A stretch of 10,665 nt of DNA from Lachnospiraceae bacterium (lineage in GTDB: Bacteria; Bacillota; Clostridia; Lachnospirales; Lachnospiraceae): NCBI GenBank assembly GCA_900770345.1, contig CAAGKF010000219.1:1-10665 (forward strand). The letters are read 5' to 3'. This document shows positions 4,910 to 10,665 of the stretch, piece after piece. The position numbers were made by a program, and so were the translations under genes. Below the pieces are notes generated by a model. The model saw nothing but the letters and a program-made list of their open reading frames with translations. It made no database searches and was not told where the DNA came from. Every line of letters begins with the position of its first letter. Within the stretch, counting starts at the first letter, position 1.

Positions 4910-6421
4910 ATGAGCGGTATATTATTAGGTTTAGGGCAGCTGGTACAGCCTATGGCGCTGCTGGGACTTTTTGGCGGCGTTGTCATCGGTCTGATCGTTG
5001 GATCTCTGCCGGGACTGAATGACAGTATTACGATGGCGGTTCTGATTCCCATTACCTTTGGTATGGAGCCTGAAATTGCTATCTGTCTGCTGGTTGGTAT
5101 CTACTGTGCGTCTGCCTGCGGCGGTTCCGTTCCGTCTATTCTGTTAAAAATCCCCGGAACAGCTTCCGCTACGGTAACAGCCTATGACGGTTATCCGATG
5201 ACCCAGAAGGGTAAGAGCGGTGAGGCGTTAGGCTACGCCATTTCCGCGTCCACATTCGGCGGCATCAGCAGTGCTATCGTTCTTTTATTCCTGTCTCCGT
5301 TCCTGGCAAAGCAGGCTTTGAAGTTTGGCCCGCCAGAGTATTTTATGCTGGCTGTTCTCGGTATGAGTACCGTAATCGGTATGGCGGGAAAAAATATTGT
5401 TAAGAATATTCTGGCCATGGCAGTAGGTCTGATTTTCAGCTGTATCGGAATGAGCCCGCAGACAGGTTTGGCGCGCTTTACCTTTGGTCAGGTCAGCCTG
5501 ATGGACGGTATCTCTCTGATTCCTATGCTGATCGGTCTGTTCGGTATTACCTCCATTCTTGAGATGATCGAGGGAATCCAGAAGAACCCGAAGGTTGCAG
5601 AATTTAAAGAAAATGTAAAGGAAAATTATAAGAAGGTTAAGGTTGTTCTGCCGGATAAGGCGATGGCAAAGCGTCTGCTCCCGATCTGGGTGCAGTCAAG
5701 CGTTATCGGTAATGTTATCGGTATTATCCCCGGTGCCGGAATGATCATGGCAATCTTTATGGCATATGATCAGGCATCCAGAAGAAGGCCTGATCTGGAA
5801 TTTGGTACCGGTGTACCGGAAGGTATTGCGGCTCCTGAGGCTGCCAACAACGCAGTTGTAGCAAGCTCCATGGTGCCCCTTCTGTCTCTGGGTGTTCCCG
5901 GAAACTCTACTTCTTCTCTGTTTCTGGGTGCTTTGACTATCCAGGGCTTAAGGACAGGCCCTACGCTGTTCAGGGATACACCTGAGATGGCGTATATGAT
6001 TATACTTGGATTTTTAGCAGCCAACATTGTTATGCTGCCGCTGTCCATGTTCTACTGTAATTTCCTGGCTACCGCAGTTCTGCGTTTAAAGAGAGAGATA
6101 TTAAGCGGTGTGGTTCTGACTCTATGTGTAACGGGCGCGTTTGCAGTAAGCAACAATATTTTTAATATTTACATTATGATATTCTTCGGATTTGTTGGCT
6201 ATACGTTTAACAAGTACAAGATCCCGCAGTCTCCTCTGATTCTTGCTTCGATCCTCGGAAGCATGATGGAGAGCAACTGGACGCAGAGCATGGTATTCGC
6301 AGATGGTTCTCTGTCCGTATTTGTGACAAGACCTTTAAGCTGCGGACTGCTGATCCTGTCTGTTATCTTCATCGGAATGCCTATCGTGAAGCGTTTCAAG
6401 AAGACTGAAAAAGCAGCGTAA
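4910..6421 (+). CDS. tctA: Tripartite tricarboxylate transporter large membrane subunit, TctA family
   Basis: A 503-residue polytopic membrane protein of the standard TctA length. The first conserved block runs from about 28 to 97: GSLPGLND (31-38), GGSVPSILLKIPGTAS (71-86) and AYDGYPM (91-97). The second, internally related block lies at about 300-342: VPEGIAAPEAANNA followed by SLGVPGNSTSSLFLGAL. These paired P-G loops are characteristic of the family and are thought to line the transport path. Long hydrophobic stretches account for the remaining helices. The start follows AAGGAGGTG at 4897-4905, which overlaps the tctB stop codon, so the two membrane subunits are made together. It is the last gene of the operon, with a terminator 12 nt after the stop. 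The C-terminal tail (IFIGMP...TEKAA) recurs as a degraded copy at 1614-1679. Confidence 0.96.
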   Translation: MSGILLGLGQLVQPMALLGLFGGVVIGLIVGSLPGLNDSITMAVLIPITFGMEPEIAICLLVGIYCASACGGSVPSILLKIPGTASATVTAYDGYPMTQKGKSGEALGYAISASTFGGISSAIVLLFLSPFLAKQALKFGPPEYFMLAVLGMSTVIGMAGKNIVKNILAMAVGLIFSCIGMSPQTGLARFTFGQVSLMDGISLIPMLIGLFGITSILEMIEGIQKNPKVAEFKENVKENYKKVKVVLPDKAMAKRLLPIWVQSSVIGNVIGIIPGAGMIMAIFMAYDQASRRRPDLEFGTGVPEGIAAPEAANNAVVASSMVPLLSLGVPGNSTSSLFLGALTIQGLRTGPTLFRDTPEMAYMIILGFLAANIVMLPLSMFYCNFLATAVLRLKREILSGVVLTLCVTGAFAVSNNIFNIYIMIFFGFVGYTFNKYKIPQSPLILASILGSMMESNWTQSMVFADGSLSVFVTRPLSCGLLILSVIFIGMPIVKRFKKTEKAA

Positions 6422-6433
6422 AGAATCTGAAGC

Positions 6434-6471
6434 AAAAGAGTTTCCGCCCTTTTCGACGGAAGCTCTTTTTT
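6434..6471 (+). terminator. Intrinsic terminator of the tctCBA operon
   Basis: AAAAGAGTTTCCG (6434-6446) pairs with CGGAAGCTCTTTT (6457-6469) through 13 pairs including one G-T wobble, with a 10-nt loop and T to 6471. Only 25 nt separate it from the lysR start, so lysR needs either its own promoter overlapping this region, which I do not see clearly, or some read-through. Confidence 0.9.
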
Positions 6472-6496
6472 CATCAGGACGAACAGAGGGAGCCAT

Positions 6497-7396
6497 ATGA
6501 AAATCAATCAGATGGAATATTTTGCGGAAGTATGCCGTGTGGGCAGTGTGACACGAGCGGCAAGGGAACTTCACATTTCGCAGCCGTCCGTTACTGCTGC
6601 GATCCATGAAATGGAAAAGGAATTAAATGTAAATCTGTTTCTGAGAAGGAATAATAAACTGCAGCTGACGGAGGAAGGAGCCTTTGTTCTGGAGCGGGTA
6701 AAGGGAATACTCATGAGCGTAGACTGCCTTAACCGGGATCTGAAGGATTTTATTGGTCAGAAGAATCACATTCGCCTGGGGGTTCCCCTGCAGATCGGCG
6801 CATTCCTGCTTCCGTTGCTGTTTGGAAAATTCAGAGTGTACCATCCGGATATTCATCTGGAGATCCATGAGAGCGGGGCAATTGATATTATTCGAAATCT
6901 GATGGATGATCAGCTGGATATGGCAATCCTGTCTATGGATACATCGAGAAAATGGGACCTGGAATGGACACATCTGTATGATTCAGAATTCTGTTTTTGC
7001 GTAGCGGCGGATCATCCTCTGGCTTCCCGCACTTCCATCAGTTTTGTGGAAGCCTGCAGAAATCCGCTGGTGACTTTCAAAGAGGGGTTCTATATCAACC
7101 AAAGGGTGAATCAGAGAATGGAAGAGTGCGGCGTTACGCCGGATATCTGCATGGAAACGGAACAGCTGCATACTATTAAAAATCTGGTAATCCACGGCAG
7201 CTGCGGAGCGTTTCTTTTAAAAGATGCTGTCTGTATGGATTCGTCGATCCGTAGTATACCTCTGGAAAATCCTATGACTGCGGAAATCGGACTTCTTACC
7301 AGACGCGGAAAAGTGATATACAATGATGCAAAAACGCTGATTTCTTTTATAAAGAAAGAATTCAAAGAGAGGATAAAAGAGGAAAATGGAAAATAA
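6497..7396 (+). CDS. LysR-family transcriptional regulator
   Basis: A 299-residue protein of typical LTTR length. Residues 1-60 form the N-terminal winged helix-turn-helix (MEYFAEVCRVGSVTRAARE, then HISQPSVTAAIHEME, and the LTEEG wing end). A linker helix covers about 61-88. Residues about 91-295 are the two-lobed effector domain, opening with the usual beta strand HIRLGVP; it would bind a small molecule between lobes. The start at 6497 is preceded by AGAGGGAG 4 nt upstream. It lies 75 bp after tctA and about 120 bp before the aminotransferase gene, in the same direction as both, which is less usual than the divergent layout of many LysR genes. It probably controls the two genes downstream and may also act on the transporter. 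Ligand unknown. Confidence 0.93.
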   Translation: MKINQMEYFAEVCRVGSVTRAARELHISQPSVTAAIHEMEKELNVNLFLRRNNKLQLTEEGAFVLERVKGILMSVDCLNRDLKDFIGQKNHIRLGVPLQIGAFLLPLLFGKFRVYHPDIHLEIHESGAIDIIRNLMDDQLDMAILSMDTSRKWDLEWTHLYDSEFCFCVAADHPLASRTSISFVEACRNPLVTFKEGFYINQRVNQRMEECGVTPDICMETEQLHTIKNLVIHGSCGAFLLKDAVCMDSSIRSIPLENPMTAEIGLLTRRGKVIYNDAKTLISFIKKEFKERIKEENGK

Positions 7397-7432
7397 GGGA
7401 TTTCTTCCTGTAATATAAAATAAGAAAAAACT

Positions 7433-7485
7433 ATGACTCTATAGAAAAGCAGTATTTTACGGAAGGAGTCATGTGTATTTATAAT
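7433..7485 (+). promoter_or_regulatory. Possible LysR-controlled promoter: inverted repeat and -10 box
   Basis: ATGACTC (7433-7439) and GAGTCAT (7466-7472) are a perfect 7-bp inverted repeat with a 26-bp gap. A perfect TATAAT lies at 7480-7485, but the sequence 17 bp upstream of it (TTACGG, 7457-7462) is a poor -35 box. A good -10 with a weak -35 flanked by a repeat is what an activator-dependent promoter looks like. This would serve the aminotransferase gene starting at 7520. Confidence 0.4.
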
Positions 7486-7519
7486 AAAAGCAGCGAAAAG
7501 AAGCAAAGGAGAGGTGAAA

Positions 7520-8770
7520 ATGAAGTATGTTACATTAGCTGAACATGCAGTCAGAGAATATGCGCCGGATAAAATCTTCGCTGCCAGCCAGAAGGCCAAA
7601 GCAGCGATTGCCGCTTTGGGAGAAAATGCGGTTATTAATTCTACACTGGGAGAATGTCTGGATGACAGTGGAAAATTGATGGTGCTTCCTACTGTAGAAA
7701 AGATGCTCCGCACCATGCCGGTAGAAGAAATGTGCAGTTATGCTCCTATTGCCGGTATACCGGGTTTCAATGAGGCAGTTCAGATTTCATTATTTGGAAA
7801 AATAAGTGAACGATTTCATGTACAGGCGGTAGCGACGCCGGGTGGATGCGGCGCTCTGCGTCATGCGGTATGGAATTTCCTGGATGATGGAGACAGCATG
7901 CTGACAACCAATTGGTACTGGGGGCCTTACCGGAACATCTGTGAAGAACATGGGCGCTTTCTGAAATCCTTCCCTATGTTTAATGATCAGGATGCCTTTA
8001 ATATAGAAGCTATGGACAAGGCTATGGGAGAACTTCTGGAAAAACAGAAGCAGCTTCTTCTTGTGCTGAATACACCGGCTAATAATCCTACCGGCTACTC
8101 TATGACAAAGGAAGAAATGGACCGGGTGGTGGATGCAGTACGCCGGTATGCGAAAATATATCCTGAGAAAAAACTGACTCTCTGCCTGGATGTATCCTAC
8201 ATTGATTTTGATGATACATTTGAGAATACCCGAAAGATTTTTGACAGTATCTGTGATATGCCGGAGAATACCATGACATTAGTGGTTTTCAGTATGTCCA
8301 AGAGCTATACGATGTGCGGAATGCGCTGCGGTGCCCTGGTATGTCTGGGAGAAACGCAGGAGGCTGCAGATGAGTTTAAAGCTGCAATGTCCTATTCTTC
8401 ACGTTCCGTATGGTCCAATGTGATCCGCATTGCCCAGAAGGTGCTGGTGGATATCAATACCAATCCGGAGATGAAAGCTCAGGTGGACCAAGAACGTCAG
8501 GTATTTCGTGATCTGATTACGAAAAGAGGAGAGACCTTCTATCAGGAGAGCAGGCGCATCGGTTTGAAGTGCTGCCCTTATAAGCATGGTTATTTTATTG
8601 CGATTCCCTGTAAATATCCGGCAAAGGCAGCGGAATATCTCAGCGAAGAGAATGTTTATGTTGTGCCGCAGGCTCAGGGACTGCGTTTTTCGCCCTGTGC
8701 CGTTACTACAGAGAAGTGTCTGCGGGCGCCGGCAATTATAAAGAGAGCAATTGACAGATCGGAGGAATGA
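7520..8770 (+). CDS. PLP-dependent aminotransferase, class I/II (aspartate/aromatic aminotransferase-like)
   Basis: A 416-residue fold-type I aminotransferase. SYAPIAGIPGFNEAV (73-87) is the active-site entry motif, PGGCGALRHAV (107-117) should hold the cofactor phosphate, NTPANNPTG (184-192) carries the conserved asparagine, D224 in CLDVSYIDF should contact the PLP ring nitrogen, and K261 in SMSKSYTMCGMRCG is the Schiff-base lysine with R269 following. NWYWGPYRNI resembles the W-x-N/P-H stretch of aspartate and aromatic aminotransferases, so an acidic or aromatic amino acid is the likely amino donor. The start is ATG 7520, 8 nt after AAGGAG at 7506-7511; the in-frame GTG at 7514 overlaps that site. 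The stop codon overlaps the run-up to the enolase-superfamily gene, implying coupled expression. The substrate pair is not determinable from sequence. Confidence 0.88.
   Translation: MKYVTLAEHAVREYAPDKIFAASQKAKAAIAALGENAVINSTLGECLDDSGKLMVLPTVEKMLRTMPVEEMCSYAPIAGIPGFNEAVQISLFGKISERFHVQAVATPGGCGALRHAVWNFLDDGDSMLTTNWYWGPYRNICEEHGRFLKSFPMFNDQDAFNIEAMDKAMGELLEKQKQLLLVLNTPANNPTGYSMTKEEMDRVVDAVRRYAKIYPEKKLTLCLDVSYIDFDDTFENTRKIFDSICDMPENTMTLVVFSMSKSYTMCGMRCGALVCLGETQEAADEFKAAMSYSSRSVWSNVIRIAQKVLVDINTNPEMKAQVDQERQVFRDLITKRGETFYQESRRIGLKCCPYKHGYFIAIPCKYPAKAAEYLSEENVYVVPQAQGLRFSPCAVTTEKCLRAPAIIKRAIDRSEE
7752..7763. promoter_or_regulatory. Intragenic GntR-operator-like perfect palindrome
   Basis: CCGGTATACCGG, a perfect 12-bp palindrome, lies about 230 bp inside the aminotransferase gene and encodes A-G-I-P-G. 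Its inner ten bases CGGTATACCG are identical to those of the site at 81-94. It could be an intragenic roadblock operator, but the coding constraint makes coincidence quite possible. Confidence 0.25.
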
Positions 8771-8775
8771 GATCT

Positions 8776-9960
8776 ATGAAAATTACAGATGTGAAAGTTG
8801 TACCTGTAAATAAATTTCTGTTTGTAAAGGTATATACGGATGAAGGAATCACCGGTATCGGTGAATCCGGTGACTGGGGCTTTCTGGAATCCTCCGGCGA
8901 GGTAATCAAATCTTTCAGAGAATACCTGATTGGTCAGGATCCGCTGCGCATTGAGCATCACTGGCAGTATATGTATCGCTGTTTCCACTTCCGAGGTGCT
9001 GCGGTTATGGGAGCATTAAGCGCGATCGACATCGCTTTGTATGATATTGCAGGCAAATATTACGGTGTTCCTGTATACCAGCTGCTGGGAGGAAAATGCC
9101 GTGACCAGGTCAGAGTATATTCCCATGTTTCCGGCGGAACCTTCGAAGAATTGCTGGAAAGCTGCCTTGCCGAAAAGGAAAAAGGCTTTACTGCGATCGG
9201 ACATCTTTCGCCGTTTTTGGATGAGCCTCGTTCTACTCGTTATTTTGAGACCTATGCAAGAAAAATCCATGACGGTGTAGAGCGCATCGGAAAGATCAGA
9301 GAGGCTGTGGGAATCGATGTGGATCTTTGTATTGAGAACCATCGCCGTTTAAATCCGGCAGAAGCCATTGCTCTGGCTTCTCAGTTAGAACCATTTATGC
9401 CTATGTTTTATGAGGATCCGCTGATTCCGGACAATTTTGATTCCATGGCCTGGGTGGCTTCTAAAATCCGTATTCCTTTGGCAACCGGTGAACGTATTCA
9501 TACTCCTCAGGAATATCAGATGTTGGTAAAACGCCAGGCTCTTGATTATCTGCGTGTCAGCATCTGTGTCTGCGGCGGTTTCACCGGAGCGAAAAAGATT
9601 GCTGCAATTGCAGAGGCAAATCACCTGGGAATCATTCCTCATAATCCCTTAAGTCCGATTGCGACGGCAGCCTGTATCCAGCTGGACGCTGCAGTGCCCT
9701 GCTTTACAATTCAGGAGTATCCGGACCCCAATGGTCAGGCTGCTCATGCACGCTTTGTATTTGATAAAACAAACAAATCCACTTTCCGTGCTTCTGATAT
9801 TGTGGATAAGATGCCTGAGTGCAGGGACGGCTTCCTGATCGTTCCGGATGCCCCGGGGCTTGGTATTGAGCTGCTGGACGGAGCAGAAGAAAAGTTCCCC
9901 TTTGAGCGAAGAAAGGTAGTAACCAGACTGACTACAGACGGTGCGGTTATGGATCAGTGA
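8776..9960 (+). CDS. Mandelate racemase/muconate lactonizing enzyme-family protein (galactonate/mannonate dehydratase-like)
   Basis: A 394-residue enolase-superfamily enzyme; such enzymes take a proton alpha to a carboxylate using a bound Mg2+ and commonly dehydrate sugar acids. The N-terminal capping domain (MKITDVKVVPVN, then FVKVYTDEGITGIGE) is followed by a C-terminal beta barrel. Metal ligands by alignment to galactonate dehydratase: E187 in CIENHRR where Asp is usual, E213 in FYEDP and E239 in ATGER. H189 in the first motif and H289 in IIPHNPLSP are candidate acid/base residues, as in that subgroup; a K-x-K motif on the second strand is not evident. QEYP (313-316) is also typical. I chose ATG 8776 because GGAGG at 8761-8765 is 10 nt upstream; the ATG at 8767 overlaps the previous stop but is 1 nt from that site. 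The actual substrate is unknown. Confidence 0.88.
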   Translation: MKITDVKVVPVNKFLFVKVYTDEGITGIGESGDWGFLESSGEVIKSFREYLIGQDPLRIEHHWQYMYRCFHFRGAAVMGALSAIDIALYDIAGKYYGVPVYQLLGGKCRDQVRVYSHVSGGTFEELLESCLAEKEKGFTAIGHLSPFLDEPRSTRYFETYARKIHDGVERIGKIREAVGIDVDLCIENHRRLNPAEAIALASQLEPFMPMFYEDPLIPDNFDSMAWVASKIRIPLATGERIHTPQEYQMLVKRQALDYLRVSICVCGGFTGAKKIAAIAEANHLGIIPHNPLSPIATAACIQLDAAVPCFTIQEYPDPNGQAAHARFVFDKTNKSTFRASDIVDKMPECRDGFLIVPDAPGLGIELLDGAEEKFPFERRKVVTRLTTDGAVMDQ

Positions 9961-9971
9961 AAAATATATCG

Positions 9972-10005
9972 AAAGGGCGGGATTTATTTAGAATCCCGTC
10001 TTTTT
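9972..10005 (+). terminator. Intrinsic terminator after the enolase-superfamily gene
   Basis: AAAGGGCGGGATT (9972-9984) pairs with AATCCCGTCTTTT (9992-10004) using two G-T wobbles, with a 7-nt TATTTAG loop and a T5 tail. It closes the aminotransferase-enolase transcript 12 nt after the stop and insulates it from the rRNA operon. Confidence 0.88.
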
Positions 10006-10106
10006 GGTTTGATAGAATCTTATATATTAAGGAAGTAACTGCAGCATACAAACATAAAACTGAAAAGACTAGAAGGACAATTTGCTTTCTAAAAAAATAT
10101 AAAATA
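10006..10106. other. AT-rich spacer before the rRNA promoters, nothing assigned
   Basis: About 100 bp of AT-rich sequence between the terminator and the tandem repeat. I see no gene, strong hairpin or consensus promoter in it. Confidence 0.6.
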
Positions 10107-10150
10107 ATTGAAAAGAAAATGTGAAAGAATTGAAAAGAAAATGTGAAAGA
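10107..10150 (+). repeat. Perfect 22-bp tandem repeat upstream of rRNA promoter P1
   Basis: Two identical 22-bp units (10107-10128 and 10129-10150) begin ATTGAAAAG and end GTGAAAGA. They abut the -35 box of P1 with 4 nt between. The period equals two helical turns and the units are A-rich, so they occupy the place and have the composition of an UP element for strong rRNA transcription. Confidence 0.85.
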
Positions 10151-10154
10151 ACTG

Positions 10155-10183
10155 TTGACAAAAGTAAGTGACTATGATAGACT
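10155..10183 (+). promoter_or_regulatory. rRNA operon promoter P1
   Basis: TTGACA at 10155-10160 and TAGACT at 10178-10183 with a 17-bp spacer, immediately downstream of the A-rich tandem repeat. It would produce a leader of about 380 nt before 16S rRNA. Confidence 0.7.
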
Positions 10184-10292
10184 ATTAAAGCTGTCACTGA
10201 AGAAACAGAACAAGATAGGATACAAGATATTATGCTTCTGGTCTAAAACAGTGGAAGAGCAAATTTTAAGCAACGTTTTAAATAAAAAGTTG

Positions 10293-10321
10293 TTGACAAA
10301 CTTGAAGATCCGTGATAAGAT
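10293..10321 (+). promoter_or_regulatory. rRNA operon promoter P2
   Basis: TTGACA at 10293-10298 and TAAGAT at 10316-10321 with a 17-bp spacer, 138 bp downstream of P1. Both promoters share TGTTGACAAA, and CAGAACA lies exactly 51 bp downstream of each TTGACA, showing they arose by duplication. Tandem promoters are normal for rRNA operons. Confidence 0.75.
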
Positions 10322-10357
10322 AAACGAGTTGCTTCTGAGAAAGCAGAACAGCAAAAG

Positions 10358-10373
10358 TTCCTTGAAAATTGAA
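10358..10373 (+). promoter_or_regulatory. boxA-like antitermination element of the rRNA leader
   Basis: TTCCTTGAAAATTGAA, about 30 nt into the P2 transcript, resembles the boxA region TTCTTTGAAAACT found in Gram-positive rRNA leaders, where Nus factors load to prevent early termination. The match is by eye and by position. Confidence 0.5.
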
Positions 10374-10411
10374 GATTAAACAGTATGTAAAACCCTGAAA
10401 ATTCTAAAAAA

Positions 10412-10433
10412 CAAAGGTCTGGTTTGACCTTTG
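10412..10433 (+). other. rRNA leader hairpin
   Basis: CAAAGGTC and GACCTTTG form a perfect 8-bp stem around a TGGTTT loop. No T-run follows, so it is not a terminator. Flanking CTGAA at about 10395 and TTCAG at about 10446 could extend it. A role in leader folding or processing is inference. Confidence 0.5.
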
Positions 10434-10516
10434 AATTGAGAAAATTCAGAACAAAAACCAAGTAAAACGGGAAAGAACAAATTAGCCAAGCTAAGTAGTC
10501 TTAACCAAGAATCAAA

Positions 10517-10568
10517 CAGGCAGAGGAGCCTGCTTGACCGAGTCAAGCAGCAGCGCTTCTGGCGAAGC
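10517..10568 (+). other. Hairpin cluster just upstream of 16S rRNA
   Basis: CTGCTTGAC/GTCAAGCAG (10530-10538 with 10542-10550, CGA loop) is a perfect 9-bp stem. GCTTC/GAAGC (10555-10559 with 10564-10568, TGGC loop) follows two nucleotides before the mature 16S start. CAGGC/GCCTG (10517-10532) overlaps the first stem by three bases and would compete with it. Such structures lie where the 16S precursor is processed. Confidence 0.5.
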
Positions 10569-10570
10569 TT

Positions 10571-10665
<95 letters not shown>

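Noticed and set aside
7471..7542. Short ATG frame after GGAAGGAG before the aminotransferase gene
   Set aside because: Only 2 nt separate the Shine-Dalgarno-like sequence from the ATG, the peptide is about 23 residues of low-complexity charged sequence, and it overlaps the next gene out of frame.
7111..7716. 201-codon minus-strand frame
   Set aside because: It lies antisense to the end of lysR, the spacer and the start of the aminotransferase gene, both of which have clear motifs, and it shows no recognisable domain.
10143..10379. 78-codon open frame upstream of 16S rRNA
   Set aside because: It begins at a GTG with no ribosome binding site, is Lys/Leu/Asn-rich as expected from AT-rich DNA, and overlaps both rRNA promoters.

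Overview
The window looks like a chromosomal segment from a Gram-positive anaerobe of the Lachnospiraceae (Clostridium cluster XIVa) type. The right edge carries the first ~95 nt of a 16S rRNA gene with a Firmicutes-style 5' end. Genes have strong AGGAGG-type ribosome binding sites, promoters follow the TTGACA-17-TATAAT pattern, and terminators are classic stem plus T-run. The genus assignment is an inference from a short 16S stretch.

Layout, left to right. (1) The first 60 nt hold the start of a minus-strand gene that runs off the left edge; its 20 visible residues resemble the N-terminus of MmgE/PrpD-family proteins. (2) A divergent control region (61-347) has GGTATACC palindromes typical of FadR/FCD-type GntR regulators, phased T-tracts and a perfect sigma-A-type promoter. 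(3) A GntR (FCD) regulator and a MarR regulator follow as a pair. Just after marR lies a short in-frame remnant of a TctA C-terminus, then a terminator. (4) Region 1746-2132 holds a possible short terminated transcript, a promoter overlapped by two 15-bp palindromes 22 bp apart (good MarR operator candidates), and an AT-rich leader with alternative hairpins. (5) An operon follows: a MalY/PatB-type PLP enzyme, then tctC, tctB and tctA of a tripartite tricarboxylate transporter (TTT), closed by a strong terminator. (6) A LysR regulator is followed by a second PLP aminotransferase and a mandelate racemase/galactonate dehydratase-like enolase-superfamily enzyme, the last two translationally close, closed by a terminator. 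(7) Region 10006-10570 is the rRNA operon promoter and leader, with a 22-bp tandem repeat, two register-conserved promoters, a boxA-like element and leader hairpins, running into 16S rRNA.

Taken together, genes 2-6 form a nutrient-utilisation locus: a lipoprotein-dependent TTT importer for a carboxylate, two PLP enzymes, one acid-sugar/hydroxyacid dehydratase-like enzyme, and three regulators from different families. The substrate cannot be read from sequence. A carboxylated amino acid or hydroxy/sugar acid is the simplest guess. The most informative signals beyond the genes are the tctA remnant, which shows an older transporter gene was deleted next to marR, and the two separate sets of candidate operators.
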